A stretch of DNA of 64,000 bases from Hanleya hanleyi. Its lineage: Eukaryota > Mollusca > Polyplacophora > Lepidopleurida > Hanleyidae. Positions 1 to 12,048 of this stretch are shown here, in pieces; position 1 is the first letter of the stretch; each line of letters opens with the position of its first letter. The notes under the pieces are model-generated. The model was not told the origin of the DNA and made no database searches. It saw nothing but the letters and a program-made list of their open reading frames with translations. The stretch covers positions 1 through 64,000 of the forward strand of contig JAVTVY010020448.1 of assembly GCA_036873755.1 (NCBI GenBank). Direction: 5' to 3'. A program made the position numbers and the translations under genes.

Positions 1-178
1 AACACCTTAACGCCACTGAACCAGAACTATAGCAACCATGAGTAACCAGCATCCCTCTACAATGATGGTCAGTGGACCAACAGGGTGTGGAAAGACGCCC
101 TGGGTGATCAAATAATTAGAGGAAGGGCCTTAACACCACTGAACCAGGACTACAGCAGCCATGACAGCCCACTGGTAC
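1..178 (+). other. Short Walker-A-like fragment, copy 1
   Basis: Starting near 62 the plus strand reads MMVSGPTGCGKTPWVIK and then a stop. VSGPTGCGKT is a textbook P-loop (Walker A) and the following WVIK is usual in ATPase-like genes of invertebrate transposons. The open piece is under 20 codons. A second plus frame stays open longer through 70-225 without a recognisable domain. Most likely a relic or small exon of an ATPase gene; chance is possible but the match is very specific. Confidence 0.35.
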
Positions 179-359
179 AAATGATAAATAATTTAGCTTT
201 CCAAAAATCCTGCTGGTCCACCATATGAACGATAATACAATTAGAGTAAATGCCAACCCTGAAATTTTAAGATGTCTTTTGTTATTTTAACCCATCCTGC
301 AATGTGCTGCATGCTTCCCTTTGCACAGGTTTCTGACTTTCTGAGCACCGGTAGTCACT

Positions 360-990
360 GTGGTCAATGAGGTTCCCCGTAAAATTGGGGACTGTTGCAT
401 TCATTGCCCTGCATTGAATGCAATTCAAGTGGAGCTGAAATCTCTAAAAACTGAACAAACAGATTTAAAAGCTTATGGTAGTAACGAGTTCAACTTTGTT
501 CGGCACTCTATGGGAGAGCTAAAAGCCTTATTAGCTGCTGGGCAGCCTTTTCCCCCTACAGCCATAGGCAATAACACTCCTTTCCTAAACCCTGTCCCAA
601 TCTCAACCCCACCACCAACCCGGGTAAGAAACCCAGTAAGGGATTTGAATGTAGAGGTTTGGATAGCTTATAGTAAGGAGAACATGCACTAGGGCATCCT
701 TAAGTCTGACTCCTTGCTTCCGGAAAGGTGTATTATTGCCCCTAACGTAATCAGGGATATTCAGGAAAAGGCTGGCGACAATGCCAATATCTTTGCTTCA
801 GGCCTGGTAGTGGCTCTCTACGAATTAGAAGAGTTAAGAGGGAAGAATGTCGTTGGGTCCAAGGGAAAACGAGCCCTTAGCCCACGGCGAAAGTCGGCCA
901 TAATGCAAAAAAACATTCGACACTTTCGCTGTTGCACAGTCTGAGAAGAAGGCATGTTGGCGTGGATGCAAAACGGCCATCAACACCAAA
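360..990 (+). pseudogene. BEN-domain protein exon, broken copy
   Basis: This is the degraded sister of the open frame at 3188. The same reading frame runs from 360 but meets a TAG at 690-692 where the sister has TAT (Tyr), and farther on an A-run has seven As instead of five, shifting the frame near 907. The BEN-type block (FASGLVVALYELEELRG..., then KGKRALSP) is still readable after the stop. There is no ATG at the start of the frame: it opens with GTG, so this looks like an internal exon. A polypyrimidine-AG (TTGCACAG) lies upstream at 321-328, but a TGA at 342-344 closes this frame behind it, so an acceptor nearer 354 is needed. Confidence 0.6.
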
Positions 991-2700
991 ATTAGAAATA
1001 GAAAAATATAAAAATGTTTTATCACTTCACTTTCACAATAAATGAAATAAAGCATTCTCTCTCTTGCCTTTCAGAAGAATAAAGATACTGGAACAAAAAC
1101 GGTATAAATGTACTAACATATGTCAAATGAGTGTCACTACTTCATAAGATGATTGAAATATTTTAAGAGAAAATTATATTGAGCATGTTAGATTTCTTCG
1201 ATAAATGCAGCAATATTTACCTTCATGAAGTGCACCTGTAACATAATTCGGTAACACACTTACTTTATAAGACAAACCATTTTCCAGTATTTTTCATTGT
1301 AGATCATCGAGATACAGGGTAATTTTCCCCCAGGAGGAAACAGCAAGGTAATAACTCAACGCATCAACCGGGATTACCTTGATGTTCTTACCCCGGCTCA
1401 AAAGGAGGCAACGAATAAAGAGGTATAGAAAAAAACATGTTTCTCTGTCTTGTGTTCTTGAAATATTAATATATAAATAATAAGATATAAATTACAACAA
1501 TGGATCATCACACTTTAACATGAATATGTTGAGTCTATACTAATGCAAATAATTACTGCTTAACACTCACTCATTGGATTTAACATATATGTTAAATTAC
1601 TAATGCCAAATTTGAATGCTTAACATTGTCATACTTACAGTTACAGGAGTAATGCTTACATTCTTATCCATCGCAGAACCCTGGTCTCGGAATATACAAT
1701 TGCTGTTTGTGTGTATGTGTGTGTGTGGGGGGCGGGGGTCATCTTTTCGAATTAACCTGATAACTTAAAGCTATTGTTTCAATTCTCTCCAAATTTTATC
1801 GGTAGGTATTTTTGGAGACTGGCTTCCATGTTATTGATACTCAGGTCATTAGGTCAAAGGTCAAGGTCACTTGGGCTTAAAGAGAGGGAATCTCCAGGGT
1901 ATGTTCATGAATTGGTGACATTGGTATATAATGTCAATGGGGCAAAGAAGAAAGTTCAAAAGGTCAAGTTCAACCAAGCCGAATAATCTGTAGAAATTTG
2001 GAAATCTCGTTCCAAATCCACAATTGGGAGACAGAAACAAGTTGACAGACCCGGACTTATTCTTACAAGGTTTACTATGTTCTATTTTGAAGAATTATAG
2101 CCAGCTAGGCTTCCCAAATTAATTATATGTATGCATCTGGCAATGATCCAGACGTTGAAGATGACTGACCTTCACCCATTGTTTCAAGGTCGAATTATAT
2201 CCATTCATTTCCACATCGAGCGATGTTGAATAAATACATGTACATGATGTACTACATCTAGTATTTTTTCTTTTGTGTCATCGGACTTGGGAAAATCTGG
2301 CTGGGAATATGTGAGCTAACGGCTGTTGTTGGTTTAATAATTCACAATATTTTGACAGTTCTAATCCCAACTCAGAATGTTTAATATGTCACTGGCGTTG
2401 TTAAAATATTAAATAACAGACTCGAGTAGTAGGTTAAAGCTAAATTCTTTATCATTTGTGGCTGTCGCAGTCTGTGCCTGAAGGTCATTGGTGATATAAT
2501 TCCAGTTCTGGGTCACCGAACACTTCCAGGTTTAGTTACAGATAGAGGGTCTGAAATCGCTATATGGGATTCCAGCAGGTTCAACCTCATTATCAAGGTC
2601 TGCTTTAGCCATTCTATCAGCCTCAGTATAACATTTGATGCCTATGTGAGTAGGCAACCAACAAAACAATATCAATCTGTTGATCAAATCTATAGTCATA
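991..2700. other. No gene seen; AT-rich intergenic or intronic DNA
   Basis: Only short chance frames. There is a small GT-rich microsatellite followed by a G-rich run near 1706-1738. No domain, RNA gene or element end was recognised. Confidence 0.5.
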
Positions 2701-2718
2701 TAACTGTAGAATATTAAG

Positions 2719-2990
2719 GATGGTTAGCGTCCCAACAGGATGTGGAAAGACATCCCGGGAGAATAAATAATTAGAGGGAGGGCCCCATCAGCTAAACCCC
2801 GTATCGTTTACACTCATCTCAACACTTTAACACCTTAACGCCACTGAACCAGAACTATAGCAACCATGAGTAACCAGCATCCCTCTACAATGATGGTCAG
2901 TGGACCAACAGGGTGTGGAAAGACGCCCTGGGTGATCAAATAATTAGAGGAAGGGCCTTAACACCACTGAACCAGGACTACAGCAGCCAT
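2719..2990 (+). other. Walker-A-like fragments, copies 2 and 3
   Basis: A degenerate copy (MVSVPTGCGKTSREN, then stop) starts near 2719 and a second copy near 2890 repeats the 62-113 sequence (VSGPTGCGKTPWVIK). The short unit has therefore been copied locally as well as with the large duplication. No longer ATPase frame surrounds them. Confidence 0.35.
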
Positions 2991-3817
2991 GACAGCCCAC
3001 TGGTACAAATGATAAATAATTAAGCTTTCCAAAAATCCTGCTGGTCCACAATATGAACGATAATACAAGTAGAATAAATGCCAACCCTGAAATTTTAACA
3101 TGTCTTTTGTTATTTTAACCCATCCTGCAATGTGCTGCATGCTTCCCTTTGCACAGGTTTCTGACTTTCTGAGCACCGGTAGTCACTGTGGTCAATGAGG
3201 TTCCCCCTAAAATGGGGGACTGTTGCATTCATTGCCCTGCATTGAATGCAATTCAAGTGGAGCTGAAATCTCTAAAAACTGAACAAACAGATTTAAAAGC
3301 TTATGGTAGTAACGAGTTCAACTTTGTTCGGCACTCTATGGGAGAGCTAAAAGCCTTATTAGCTGCTGGTCAGCCTTTTCCCCCTACAGCCATAGGCAAT
3401 AACACTCCTTTCCTAAACCCTGTCCCAATCTCAACCCCACCACCAACCCGGATAAGAAACCCAGTAAGGGATTTGAATGTAGAGGTTTGGATAGCTTATA
3501 GTAAGGAGAACATGCACTATGGCATCCTCAAGTCTGACTCCTTGCTTCCGGAAAGGTGTATTATTGCCCCTAACGTAATCAGGGATATTCAGGAAAAGGC
3601 TGGCGACAATGCCAATATCTTTGCTTCAGGCCTGGTAGTGGCTCTCTACGAATTAGAAGAGTTAAGAGGGAAGAATGTCGATGGGTCCAAGGGAAAACGA
3701 GCCCTTAGCCCACGGCGAAAGTCGGCCATAATGCAAAAACATTCGACACTTTCGCTGTTGCACAGTCTGAGAAGAAGGCATGTTGGCGTGGATGCAAAAC
3801 GGCCATCAACACCAAAA
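2829..3817 (+). repeat. Segmental duplication, copy 2
   Basis: Partner of 1-990. It carries the intact version of the BEN-type exon. Beyond 3817 the sequences part (GAAAAATATA in copy 1, TTTTTTCTAA here). Confidence 0.9.
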
Positions 3818-3874
3818 TTAGAAATATTTTTTCTAAAATTATCTCAGACTAAATCGGCCAACTTCTCAGACTGA
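3188..3874 (+). CDS. BEN-domain-like protein, open exon or gene fragment
   Basis: A 228-codon frame without stops. Residues about 1-45 contain a CxxC (CCIHC) and a short helical stretch with LKSLKTEQ; a Pro/Thr linker follows (ISTPPPTR); residues about 125-190 resemble a BEN domain, the DNA- or protein-binding fold of BEND and insensitive-type proteins: hydrophobic helix FASGLVVALYELEEL, then G-KGKRALSP and a basic end. The frame opens with GTG and not ATG, and the last ~40 residues lie in sequence that diverges between the two copies, so the true exon may end earlier. Probably an exon of a lineage-expanded BEN gene or a transposon-captured one. Family call is by pattern only. Confidence 0.5.
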   Translation: MVNEVPPKMGDCCIHCPALNAIQVELKSLKTEQTDLKAYGSNEFNFVRHSMGELKALLAAGQPFPPTAIGNNTPFLNPVPISTPPPTRIRNPVRDLNVEVWIAYSKENMHYGILKSDSLLPERCIIAPNVIRDIQEKAGDNANIFASGLVVALYELEELRGKNVDGSKGKRALSPRRKSAIMQKHSTLSLLHSLRRRHVGVDAKRPSTPKLEIFFLKLSQTKSANFSD

Positions 3875-5069
3875 GCACAGAACTGAACATGTAATCAGCA
3901 TGAACTATTGCATTTACAAACGATTGAAAACATTGATTCACAGGTGACAACTTCATTTTGCAAATACTGGGGAAACTTACGATACTCAGTTATACTTTAA
4001 GCTTCACTTTCATACACCGACCCAAGAATTTGATGTATTATGTGATGGTTATTCTATACCTCTCTCCATCCTTTGTGTCCTGTGAATATATTCTACGTCA
4101 TCTTGCTATCCACAGTTAAAATGTTTTGTGAGTAAATACATTATGTGGAGACACTAAAATTCAGATCAAGGTCAAGGTCAGTGTGGCCTAAAAATCAGAA
4201 AATCATTGAACAGTTCGTGTCTGATCAATACTAGTATCAGTAACAAAATACGGAATATTTTATGTTCACTTTTGGAAAATTACAAATTTGTGGGCTGATT
4301 ACATGTTCAGGTCTGGGGCTTGCATGTTGTTGCAATGTTTCTGCCGTCACACTGAAAAACATGTGATTAAGAAATTAGATCATATATCTTTAAATATTTC
4401 AATAAGTTATTTTATTACCAAAGTTTAATTGTCCATATTAAACCAGTCGTCCACTTTGGAGGTTGTAAACAAGTTTGGATCAGATCACTGTAGATAACAA
4501 TATTAAATCTACAAAATGACAACGAATTCTCCATGACATTTCAGGTTGGCTCTTTTAGTAGTATAGATTTGAGTGACGTGTTCAAAAAAAATCTACAAAG
4601 TAGATGACTGATCAAAATGGTCTTTAGACCTGTTACAACTATATCAGGTACATTCCAATTCAAAATTTTACAGTGTGACTGTATACATGTTGCAACGTTG
4701 GTGGAGAGCCATTGCCAAGGTCATAAAAAGCCCCATTGTAATCCCAGAAATATCGCATATTATACCACATATGCACGCCAGGCACGAGACTAAAAACGTT
4801 CATGTATACGTTTTTCCACGAGAGCCAGAAATGCTACGGTTTTGATGGTCTAATTGACAATTTCAGTGCAAGTAAACTGTAAGGAGATTATTGAATAAAG
4901 CGTCCCGAGACAGTGGCATCACTGGCTCTCATGAAAAAAGTCATGTTTGTGAGCCTGCCCTTCAGCCTCAAGCCTGGTGTGAATATGCTGTAAAAATATG
5001 ATACTTGTGGGATTACGATGGGGTTAATTAGGTGTTAAAGGAGGTTCCAGAGGAATTTGATTTCAGGTC
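3875..5069. other. No gene seen
   Basis: AT-rich DNA with only chance short frames; no element ends recognised. Confidence 0.4.
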
Positions 5070-5770
5070 TAAAATACACTTCAAACTTGAAGGTGCTTCA
5101 CATCAGTTAGACGGCCATTGACCATATTGGATTCCGTCAGTCCCGCATCTTGTGAGCACGATATCTTGAGAACATTTTGATCAATTGACTTCAAACTTGA
5201 GAAAGGGCTTCACATCAGTTAGACGGCATTTGATTTTTACGGGGGTACGTAATCCAGGATGGCTACCATTCACCATACTGGATTCCGCCCATCCCATATC
5301 TTATGAACAATTTGGCCAATTGACTTCAAACTTGAGAAGGTGCTTCACATGAGAGTTAGACAACCATTGGTATTGATTTTCACTGGTACATAATCCAACA
5401 TGGCTGCCATTGACCATATCGGATTGGATTCCGTCCGACCCACATCTTGTGAACGGGATATCTTAAGAAAAATTTGAACAATCGACTTCAAACTTGAGAA
5501 GGTGCTTCACATAAGACGGTAAATGGTATTGATTTTCACTGAGGTACGTAATCCAAGATGGCTACCATTGACCATAATGGATTCCGCCCGTCCCACCTCT
5601 TGTAAACGCGACATCTCGAGAACATTTCGGACAATTGACTTCAAACTTGAGAAGGTGCTTCACATCAGTGGAACTTGAGAAGGTGCTTCACGTCAGTTAG
5701 ACGGTCATTGGTTTTGATATTCACCGAGGTATGTAATCCAAGTTGGTGGCCATTGACCATATTGAATTCC
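5070..5770 (+). repeat. Degenerate tandem repeat, ~100-160-bp period
   Basis: CTTCAAACTTGAGAAGGTGC followed by TTCACATCAGTTAGACGG recurs near 5090, 5191, 5322, 5484 and 5638. Between the cores lie variants of ATCCAAGATGGCTACCATTG and GGATTCCGCCCGTCCCA. Unequal spacing points to old unequal exchange. Confidence 0.8.
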
Positions 5771-6049
5771 GTTCATTGAGGTAGTATACACATATCCACG
5801 TTCTAAGTTATATTTAAGAAGATATTGGAAGCGTAAAGCCTTTATCCTTTCCAAAAGGCCACTTGGTGGAGGACCTACAATTTTCTAAATTGATCTTTCC
5901 AATCATTATTATACATGTAGAAGCAATTAAGCACATGAATGTGTTTTCATAAAGTAGATACAGTACAAGTAAATCAACATTCACCTATCCACCTTGGATG
6001 GAAATTGTGTTGAAAATGACGTTAAATCATATTCACTCATTCACTCTGT

Positions 6050-6087
6050 AATATTTCAGTACTGATTCAGTACAGTACTGAAATATT
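6050..6087. repeat. Perfect 14-bp hairpin
   Basis: AATATTTCAGTACT at 6050-6063 and its exact complement at 6074-6087 with a 10-nt loop; further CAGTACTG-like motifs follow to about 6120. The upstream flank (about 5985-6045) is a SINE-like tail ending in TTCACTCATTCACTC. Confidence 0.7.
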
Positions 6088-6426
6088 ATAGTACTGGAAC
6101 AGACTGTACTGAATCAGTACAGTTATTAATCAGCACTTTTTCAGTTTAGATTACCCCCTGGAAACAATGTTAAATGCTGCACACACAAAAAAATAATAAT
6201 AAAATAATGCTTTTTGAATATTTTTCTTGCCTGTGGGAATCAATGTTCAGTTATCATGGCAACAATCTAAGGGACTTTGTGCTTTGAACTCCAGCTGCAT
6301 ACTTGTGACCCAGAGTCAAAAGTTAACAACTTTAGTTAAATGATCATTATACACTTCATATCATCGACATATTGGAGGTTCTTATCCATTATTATAAGCG
6401 GGTGCTTGGGTGGATACAAGTTCCTG

Positions 6427-6715
6427 TTGCTTCAATGCTTTTTGCTGAGAAGCAACAGGAACTTGGTAATGTGATGTCTAGCACTGTAATATCGCTTGTC
6501 TTTATTGCACCATATATTAAAGCATCCTGTCTGTGTCTTGTGTTCTGTCCTCAGTGTTTTATAGGGTGGATAGAGGGTGTCTGGTTCCATGCTGCTTCAA
6601 AGATTTCTTCTTTGGAGTAGCAGGAACGCAACTTGGCTGGGTGGTGCTTAGTTGGTTCGACGCGATATAGCTGAAATATTGTTGAAAGTGACGTTAAATT
6701 CTACTCACTCCATTA
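6427..6715 (+). mobile_element. SINE-like element, copy A
   Basis: The same ~285-bp unit occurs at 29528-29780. It opens with an imperfect hairpin (GTTGCTTC ... GAAGCAAC), has a middle with GTGTCTGGTTCCATGCT, and ends in CTTGGCTGGGTGGTGCTTAG, GATATAGCTGAAATATTG and a run of ACTCACTCC-type repeats. The GATATAGCTGAAATATTG tail with trailing CTCACTCACTC is, as I remember it, common in molluscan SINEs. No clear tRNA head was found in this copy. Confidence 0.6.
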
Positions 6716-8165
6716 ATATAATATTATAATGGATACTTTCTTAAGATAAGAGTGTATTATCTTTTAAACATTTCTCTACAGGTACATGTAAATGAGTAAT
6801 GTACCGTCTGATTTTGTCCCAAGCCATTGTCTTTTGTTGTGTTTGGATAAAAACACTGATCCTATGAGATTGTAACTAACAAGTAATCATCCCTGTTGGT
6901 GACTGAAATGCATTGTTTTCTGGATTAAATCGCCCCAGATAGGCCATATAATTACCTCGGGAGCAGAGATACGGTAATCTCTGTAATACTTCGTACAGAA
7001 AATGTACATTTTAAAGCAAAAAACGCAACAGAAAAAGATAAAAATATATGGAAACTTTGATTAACCAGTTTGTCACATAATCCATCATTTCAACAGAATC
7101 AGCTAGTGGCCAGTTTTCCAGAAAACTTTCTTTCGATAAAGGATGGAAACTAAGTTTTTCCATTTGAATTATTACAGAGATTAACCTACTCCCCACCTGA
7201 AGGCTTGCCCACCCCCCCACCCCCCCCGAAAAAAACCCCCCGAAATGTATTGTTTCATTTAGCAAAGTTCACATACTCATTCTGTGTTAACCTTGGCCAT
7301 TTTGCACATACATGCATCCTCATGTACATATTATGCATGTTTAAAATTACATGCTAATTTTACTATCAAATGAAGGCATGTATTATGGAGAGGGTTTGGC
7401 GTGATGAAATTCATACCCAAAACATGGAATTCATACCCAAAACCTATGAAAATCATCATTTGAGTGCAAATGCATGAGGAGTGTTCACTTGGGTGTACTG
7501 CACTACAAGCACCAGCTCATCCCTCATAATTGGTAACATTGTTGCGAGTCTCACCATAACTGGCAACACTGTTGTCAGTCAACAGGTGCTGCTGTACATA
7601 CAGAATGAGCCAATCCCCCTAGTGACTATTGTGACATATAACTGGTTCACTAGATCACTTCAGATTCAGCATGCCAAGACTAAGGATCATTTATTTTTGT
7701 CTCTTGGTTGCATTGATTTTGGTTTTGATTAGTTTTGAAGTTGCTGGTTTTTATTTTTCATTTCCAAAACCTGTACCTGTTGAAATCAATATTTTTAATA
7801 TTGATTCTGTTTTACCACTTCGTTTGGTACATGTGTTTTTTATCTTAGAATTCTGTTTTAGCTTTCTCGTTAGCTTTAGTTATTTTTGTTTTCGTTATAA
7901 CATTTCATCGGAGCGAAAACGTCTTAGTGATTTAAGTTCAGGTAAGTTAAATATGAAATATTTATTGACACTTTCAATTTTAGCCCTTGGACAATTTTGC
8001 CTGAAGGGTATTGTTGTCATCAAGTACGTCTGTCTCCGATTTCTCTAGACGGGGGACATATATGCTTATAGTGATTGCTTTGTTCATCTTTCCGACTTTC
8101 GATCCAAGTGAAGCCTGTCTGAAAGATACATGTATCTAGATAACCCTGGAAGGTAGTGGCAGACC

Positions 8166-8283
8166 CGTCATGTAAGACAACTTCGATCGGCAACACTTTG
8201 CGTGCAATTTACTTGGCCCTTTTCACTCCTTGGTTGAATGGTTCCCCACATGTAGTCACCTATTGTATGTGTCTTACATGACG
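8166..8283. repeat. Small inverted repeat
   Basis: CGTCATGTAAGACA (8166-8179) is repeated inverted at 8270-8283, with weaker matching outside (GGTAGTGGC against TTGCCAAGGTAGG). It could be a tiny MITE. Confidence 0.4.
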
Positions 8284-8974
8284 GATTTGCCAAGGTAGGT
8301 GGATAAATCTTCAGTGCAATATAGTATGATGTCTTGTTGGCTGCAAGCACAATGGTAAGCGAGTGGATTAGTCTTTTGCTGCATTGTCATTCTGAGAGAG
8401 AATGTGTTACAGGTTGTCCCCACAGGCCACGAGGACAATATTGAGAGAGTCGAGTAGACTGCAATCTGATTACAACCAGATCTTAAAAAAACGCTCCCCC
8501 TCTGAATTGTCGCTGATGAAAATCTGCATGGGCCCATCACTCCCATTTACCTGTTCTGAGTGCTGACCAATCAAACTAAGCTTCTCCTCCACCTTGGGGT
8601 GTAGTTTTTTACCACAGCCGGCACCACACCACAACCGGCAGGGTTGGCCTCGTGATTTATGATTTATGATTTATGCCTCATAACATGTTATGAAATGTCT
8701 CTTTTAATTGATAGATCTAAATTCTATTTATGTTAATCGAACTTTATCGTTTCTATATAATGATCTGACGAAACTAAGCTAAAATATCTGAGAAGATGAG
8801 TTTTACTTTCCTTATCATAGGCCTGTCGCCCCCATTTTGCAACATGAAGTATGGCATGCACATGACCTAGATCTGTCGATAGCTCCGAACACTGAAACAC
8901 CAGTGTTCTAGACTCAGATCTAAAATCAGCGACATGTCAGCTGAGGAGCGTTATTTTAGCTCTGGTTTTAAACA

Positions 8975-9545
8975 GATTGTTCTGAGAGAGAATGCAGGTT
9001 GTCCCCACAGGCTGCGAGGACAATGGTGACAGAGTGGAGTAGACTTTTGCTCCATTGTCCATCATGGTCATTCTGAGAGAGTAATGTGTTGCAGGTTGTC
9101 CCCACAGGCTGCAAGGACAATGTTGAGAGAGTGGAGTAGACTTTAGTCCATTGTCATTCTGAGAGAGTAATGTGTTCCAGGTTGTCCCCACAGGCCGTGA
9201 GGACAGTGGTGAGAGAGTGGAGTAGACTTTTGCTCCATTGTCATTCTGAGAGACAATGTGTTGCAGGTTGTCCCCACAGGCTGCGAGGATAATGTTGAGA
9301 GTGGAGTAGTCTTTCGCTCCATTGTAATTCCGAGAGTAATGTGTTGCAGGTTGTCCCCACAGGCTATGAGGACAATGGTGAAAGAGGTGAGTAGACTTTT
9401 GCTCCATTGTCATTCTGAGAGACAATGTGTTGCGGTTGTCCCCACAGGCTGTGAGGACAATAGTGAGATAGTGGAGTAGACTTTTGCTCCATTGTCATTC
9501 TGAGAGAGTAATGTGTTGCAGGTTGTCCCCACAGGCTGTGAGGAT
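8975..9545 (+). repeat. Minisatellite, ~86-bp unit, seven copies
   Basis: The core GGTTGTCCCCACAGG recurs near 8997, 9094, 9180, 9265, 9349, 9433 and 9522, with a further outlier near 8410. Each unit also has GTGGAGTAGACTTTTGCTCC and ATTGTCATTCTGAGAG. Long open frames on the minus strand here are repeats, not a gene. Confidence 0.9.
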
Positions 9546-10796
9546 GCTAATCCATGTACATCTATGGACTACTTTTGTTGAATAGGTCGAGGTGTACGAG
9601 CAGTTCCTACTATTCCGAGAGGTCAGTTCATATGCGAGTACCCCGGAGAACTCCTGCCTGGGAGTGTGGGTAGAAATAGGGAGGAAGATGGACCCGCAAG
9701 TGTATTTCGTTTTTTTCCCCCATTGAATGGTGGTATGTAGACTTACAATTTAGGTGTTTTAAACCATTTAGCTTCATTGGTTGCATAGGGTGAGAAAAAT
9801 TCTTGCAGGTGAACAGATAAATCAAATAGAAAAAAAATAACTGGATTCCGACCATATTGTTAAATTCTGATCCAATACAAAGCAAGGATGTGTCGTAAAC
9901 TGTATCTTGCTACGAAGATCCATGCTTTCTTGTTTTTGTGTGCATGTACACAATAGTTTAAAGGAGTGGAAATCCTCGCTGATTGGTTGATGTAATGTAC
10001 CATACTTGATTTTCGTTGTCATAAATGTATTCATACGGTCATTTGCTTAATTGTTTATATTGTATTGAATGATGTGAATCCAATATAATAAGTTCACCGA
10101 TCAGTATATGCATTGAGCATCATTAAATTAGGTTCAGTTATATTTAAAAAAGCATTTTCATAGATCTAAAAATGTTTATTAGATCATGGTGCTAGCTATT
10201 CACCATGGCGGACACATGACCTCATGTGTGACACTGTATACAGCCACATATTAATTTTCATTTTCCATACTGTCACAAGCATTAGACGATGTTAAATATT
10301 TTCCGGATATCTAACTCGTGCTAAATATATACATGCTAATTTTATCTCTGGATTAGTTTTTTGTATATTCGGAGAAAACATAGCCTGGTATACATGGTAT
10401 ATTACAAAATACCAAAACAACTCTGACCTTTCAGCGAATCAGCACAGATACCCATCCCCTTTAAGCAGACCTCACTGTTAGGTGTCTCACCTGAAGTGTG
10501 ATAGATGATTGGCCACCTCATTCATACTGATATTGTTTAACAACGAGCCTTAGTCAAAATTGCTTGCCTGTAACAGGATCAAATATAACAGTTGTTAGTT
10601 CCCAGAAAATGTTCATTACATTTCCTTAAATGTGTATTCCAAGCTACCATGGGAAAATACATATACATGTAATTTTACATTACAGCATTGATGCTACAGA
10701 AGAGCCAACAGAAGGTCCCAGATTAGGTCGTCTGGTGAATCATTCCAAGAAACAACCAAATTCAAAAGCAAGGGTGATTTGCTTGAACGAGAGGCC
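9546..10796. other. No gene seen
   Basis: AT-rich DNA with only short frames and no recognised repeat boundary. Confidence 0.4.
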
Positions 10797-10995
10797 ATAT
10801 TCCTACGAAGTAGGCTAGAGATCGCAAATTGTCCGGTAATGAGTGAGTCAGTCCATCCGAATCCTTTCGTCGGCAAAATAAGGAAAACCGTTGACATTAG
10901 AACCTTGAGTTTTGGCATGAACGTGCATTAGGGCATTGTTACCATCAAGTTCTGATCTGAAATAATTCTGATTATAATTAGATTTATAATTAACG
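10797..10995 (+). repeat. ~200-bp direct repeat, copy 1 (partner 11845-12048)
   Basis: Both copies begin TTCCTACGAAGTAGGCTA, carry ATCGCAAATTGTCCGGTAAT and end in GATTTATAATTA. The start is a short palindrome (CCTACGAAGTAGG). A partial third copy is near 11496-11570. Direct repeats flanking ~850 bp could be remains of one element or a tandem duplication. Confidence 0.7.
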
Positions 10996-11844
10996 CTTCA
11001 GTATATTGTTATAGATATATGTTAACTGTAGCCTTTAACGTGTATCGTATTTCACATCCAAACATTTCATCATTGCCAAGAAAACTGTGGTCCGTTTTGC
11101 TCCAGCGTTTTATCGCATTTAATGAGTATCAGTTACTGTCCGTCCAAAAATACCCTGTCATTGAAACACATTCCACTATGCCACATTGCCCTATTACTGA
11201 GGTTAATCATTATTATCTTGTCCATCGAAGGTGTTGGTCTTGAGTTGAATTACCGTAAACTACATAAATGCTACCTTTCTACTATAGTACTATATATAAA
11301 AATTTGTTGTATTGTTGGGAAAATAATGTGATTCAAAAAGTTGTTTGATCCTGGACAAGGGCACTGAAAACCATTAAAGAGATGTAAATGTATTTTCACA
11401 CGTAAAGCTTGAAATCTACTGAACCTATATTATTCAATCTGTTTCCTTTAATTAAAAAATTGTAAAATTAAATCGGCGATCGTTATTTATTTTGGAATGA
11501 AGGCGCATTAGGAGACTGTTACCAACAAGTTCTGAGCTGACCTAATTTTGATGAAAATCACTGGCGATTCTGACTTGGGCGGTGCCCATCTTAATATAGG
11601 TAGGATTTCAACTGGGGGTGGGGATTTCCAAGAGTTCAGTTCGCGTTCGAGTCCTAATGCCTACTGTACTTCGTAGGTCCTGTGACGTTAGTCACACTGC
11701 TCATGTTTGATACTTTCTGCCCTTAGAGATATTGAATATGGAGAAGAAGTACAGTATTCCTACGGCGTTAAGGATCTTTCCCTGGGAAAAGGTACTCTTT
11801 TTGAGAACATATATGGAATCTGACTTGACTTCTATACATTTACA

Positions 11845-12048
11845 TTTTCCTACGAAGTAGGCTACAGATCGCAAATTGTCCGGTAATGAGTGAGTCAGTC
11901 AGTCAGTCCATCGGAATCCTTCCGTCGGCAAAATAAGGAGAGCCGTTGACATTAGAACCTTGATTTTTGGCATGAACGTGCATTAGGGCATTGTTACCAG
12001 CAAGTTCTGAGCTGACCGAATTCTGATGAAAATTTGATTTATAATTAT
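11845..12048 (+). repeat. ~200-bp direct repeat, copy 2
   Basis: Partner of 10797-10995; differs by an extra AGTCAGTC unit and scattered substitutions. Confidence 0.7.

Larger units (their letters stand above)
1..990 (+). repeat. Segmental duplication, copy 1 (partner 2829-3817)
   Basis: Bases 1-990 match 2829-3817 almost base for base at a constant offset of 2,828 (later changed by a 2-nt indel). Identity ends abruptly after the run TTAGAAATA in both. The left end is cut by the window edge, so the unit may be larger. The two copies differ by few substitutions, so the duplication is young. Confidence 0.9.

Noticed and set aside
7671..8048. 125-codon hydrophobic frame resembling a membrane protein
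   Set aside because: T-rich DNA gives Phe/Leu-rich frames by chance; no family, no splice signals, no conserved spacing.
8937..9479. 162-codon minus frame and 73-codon plus frame
   Set aside because: Both are products of the ~86-bp minisatellite.
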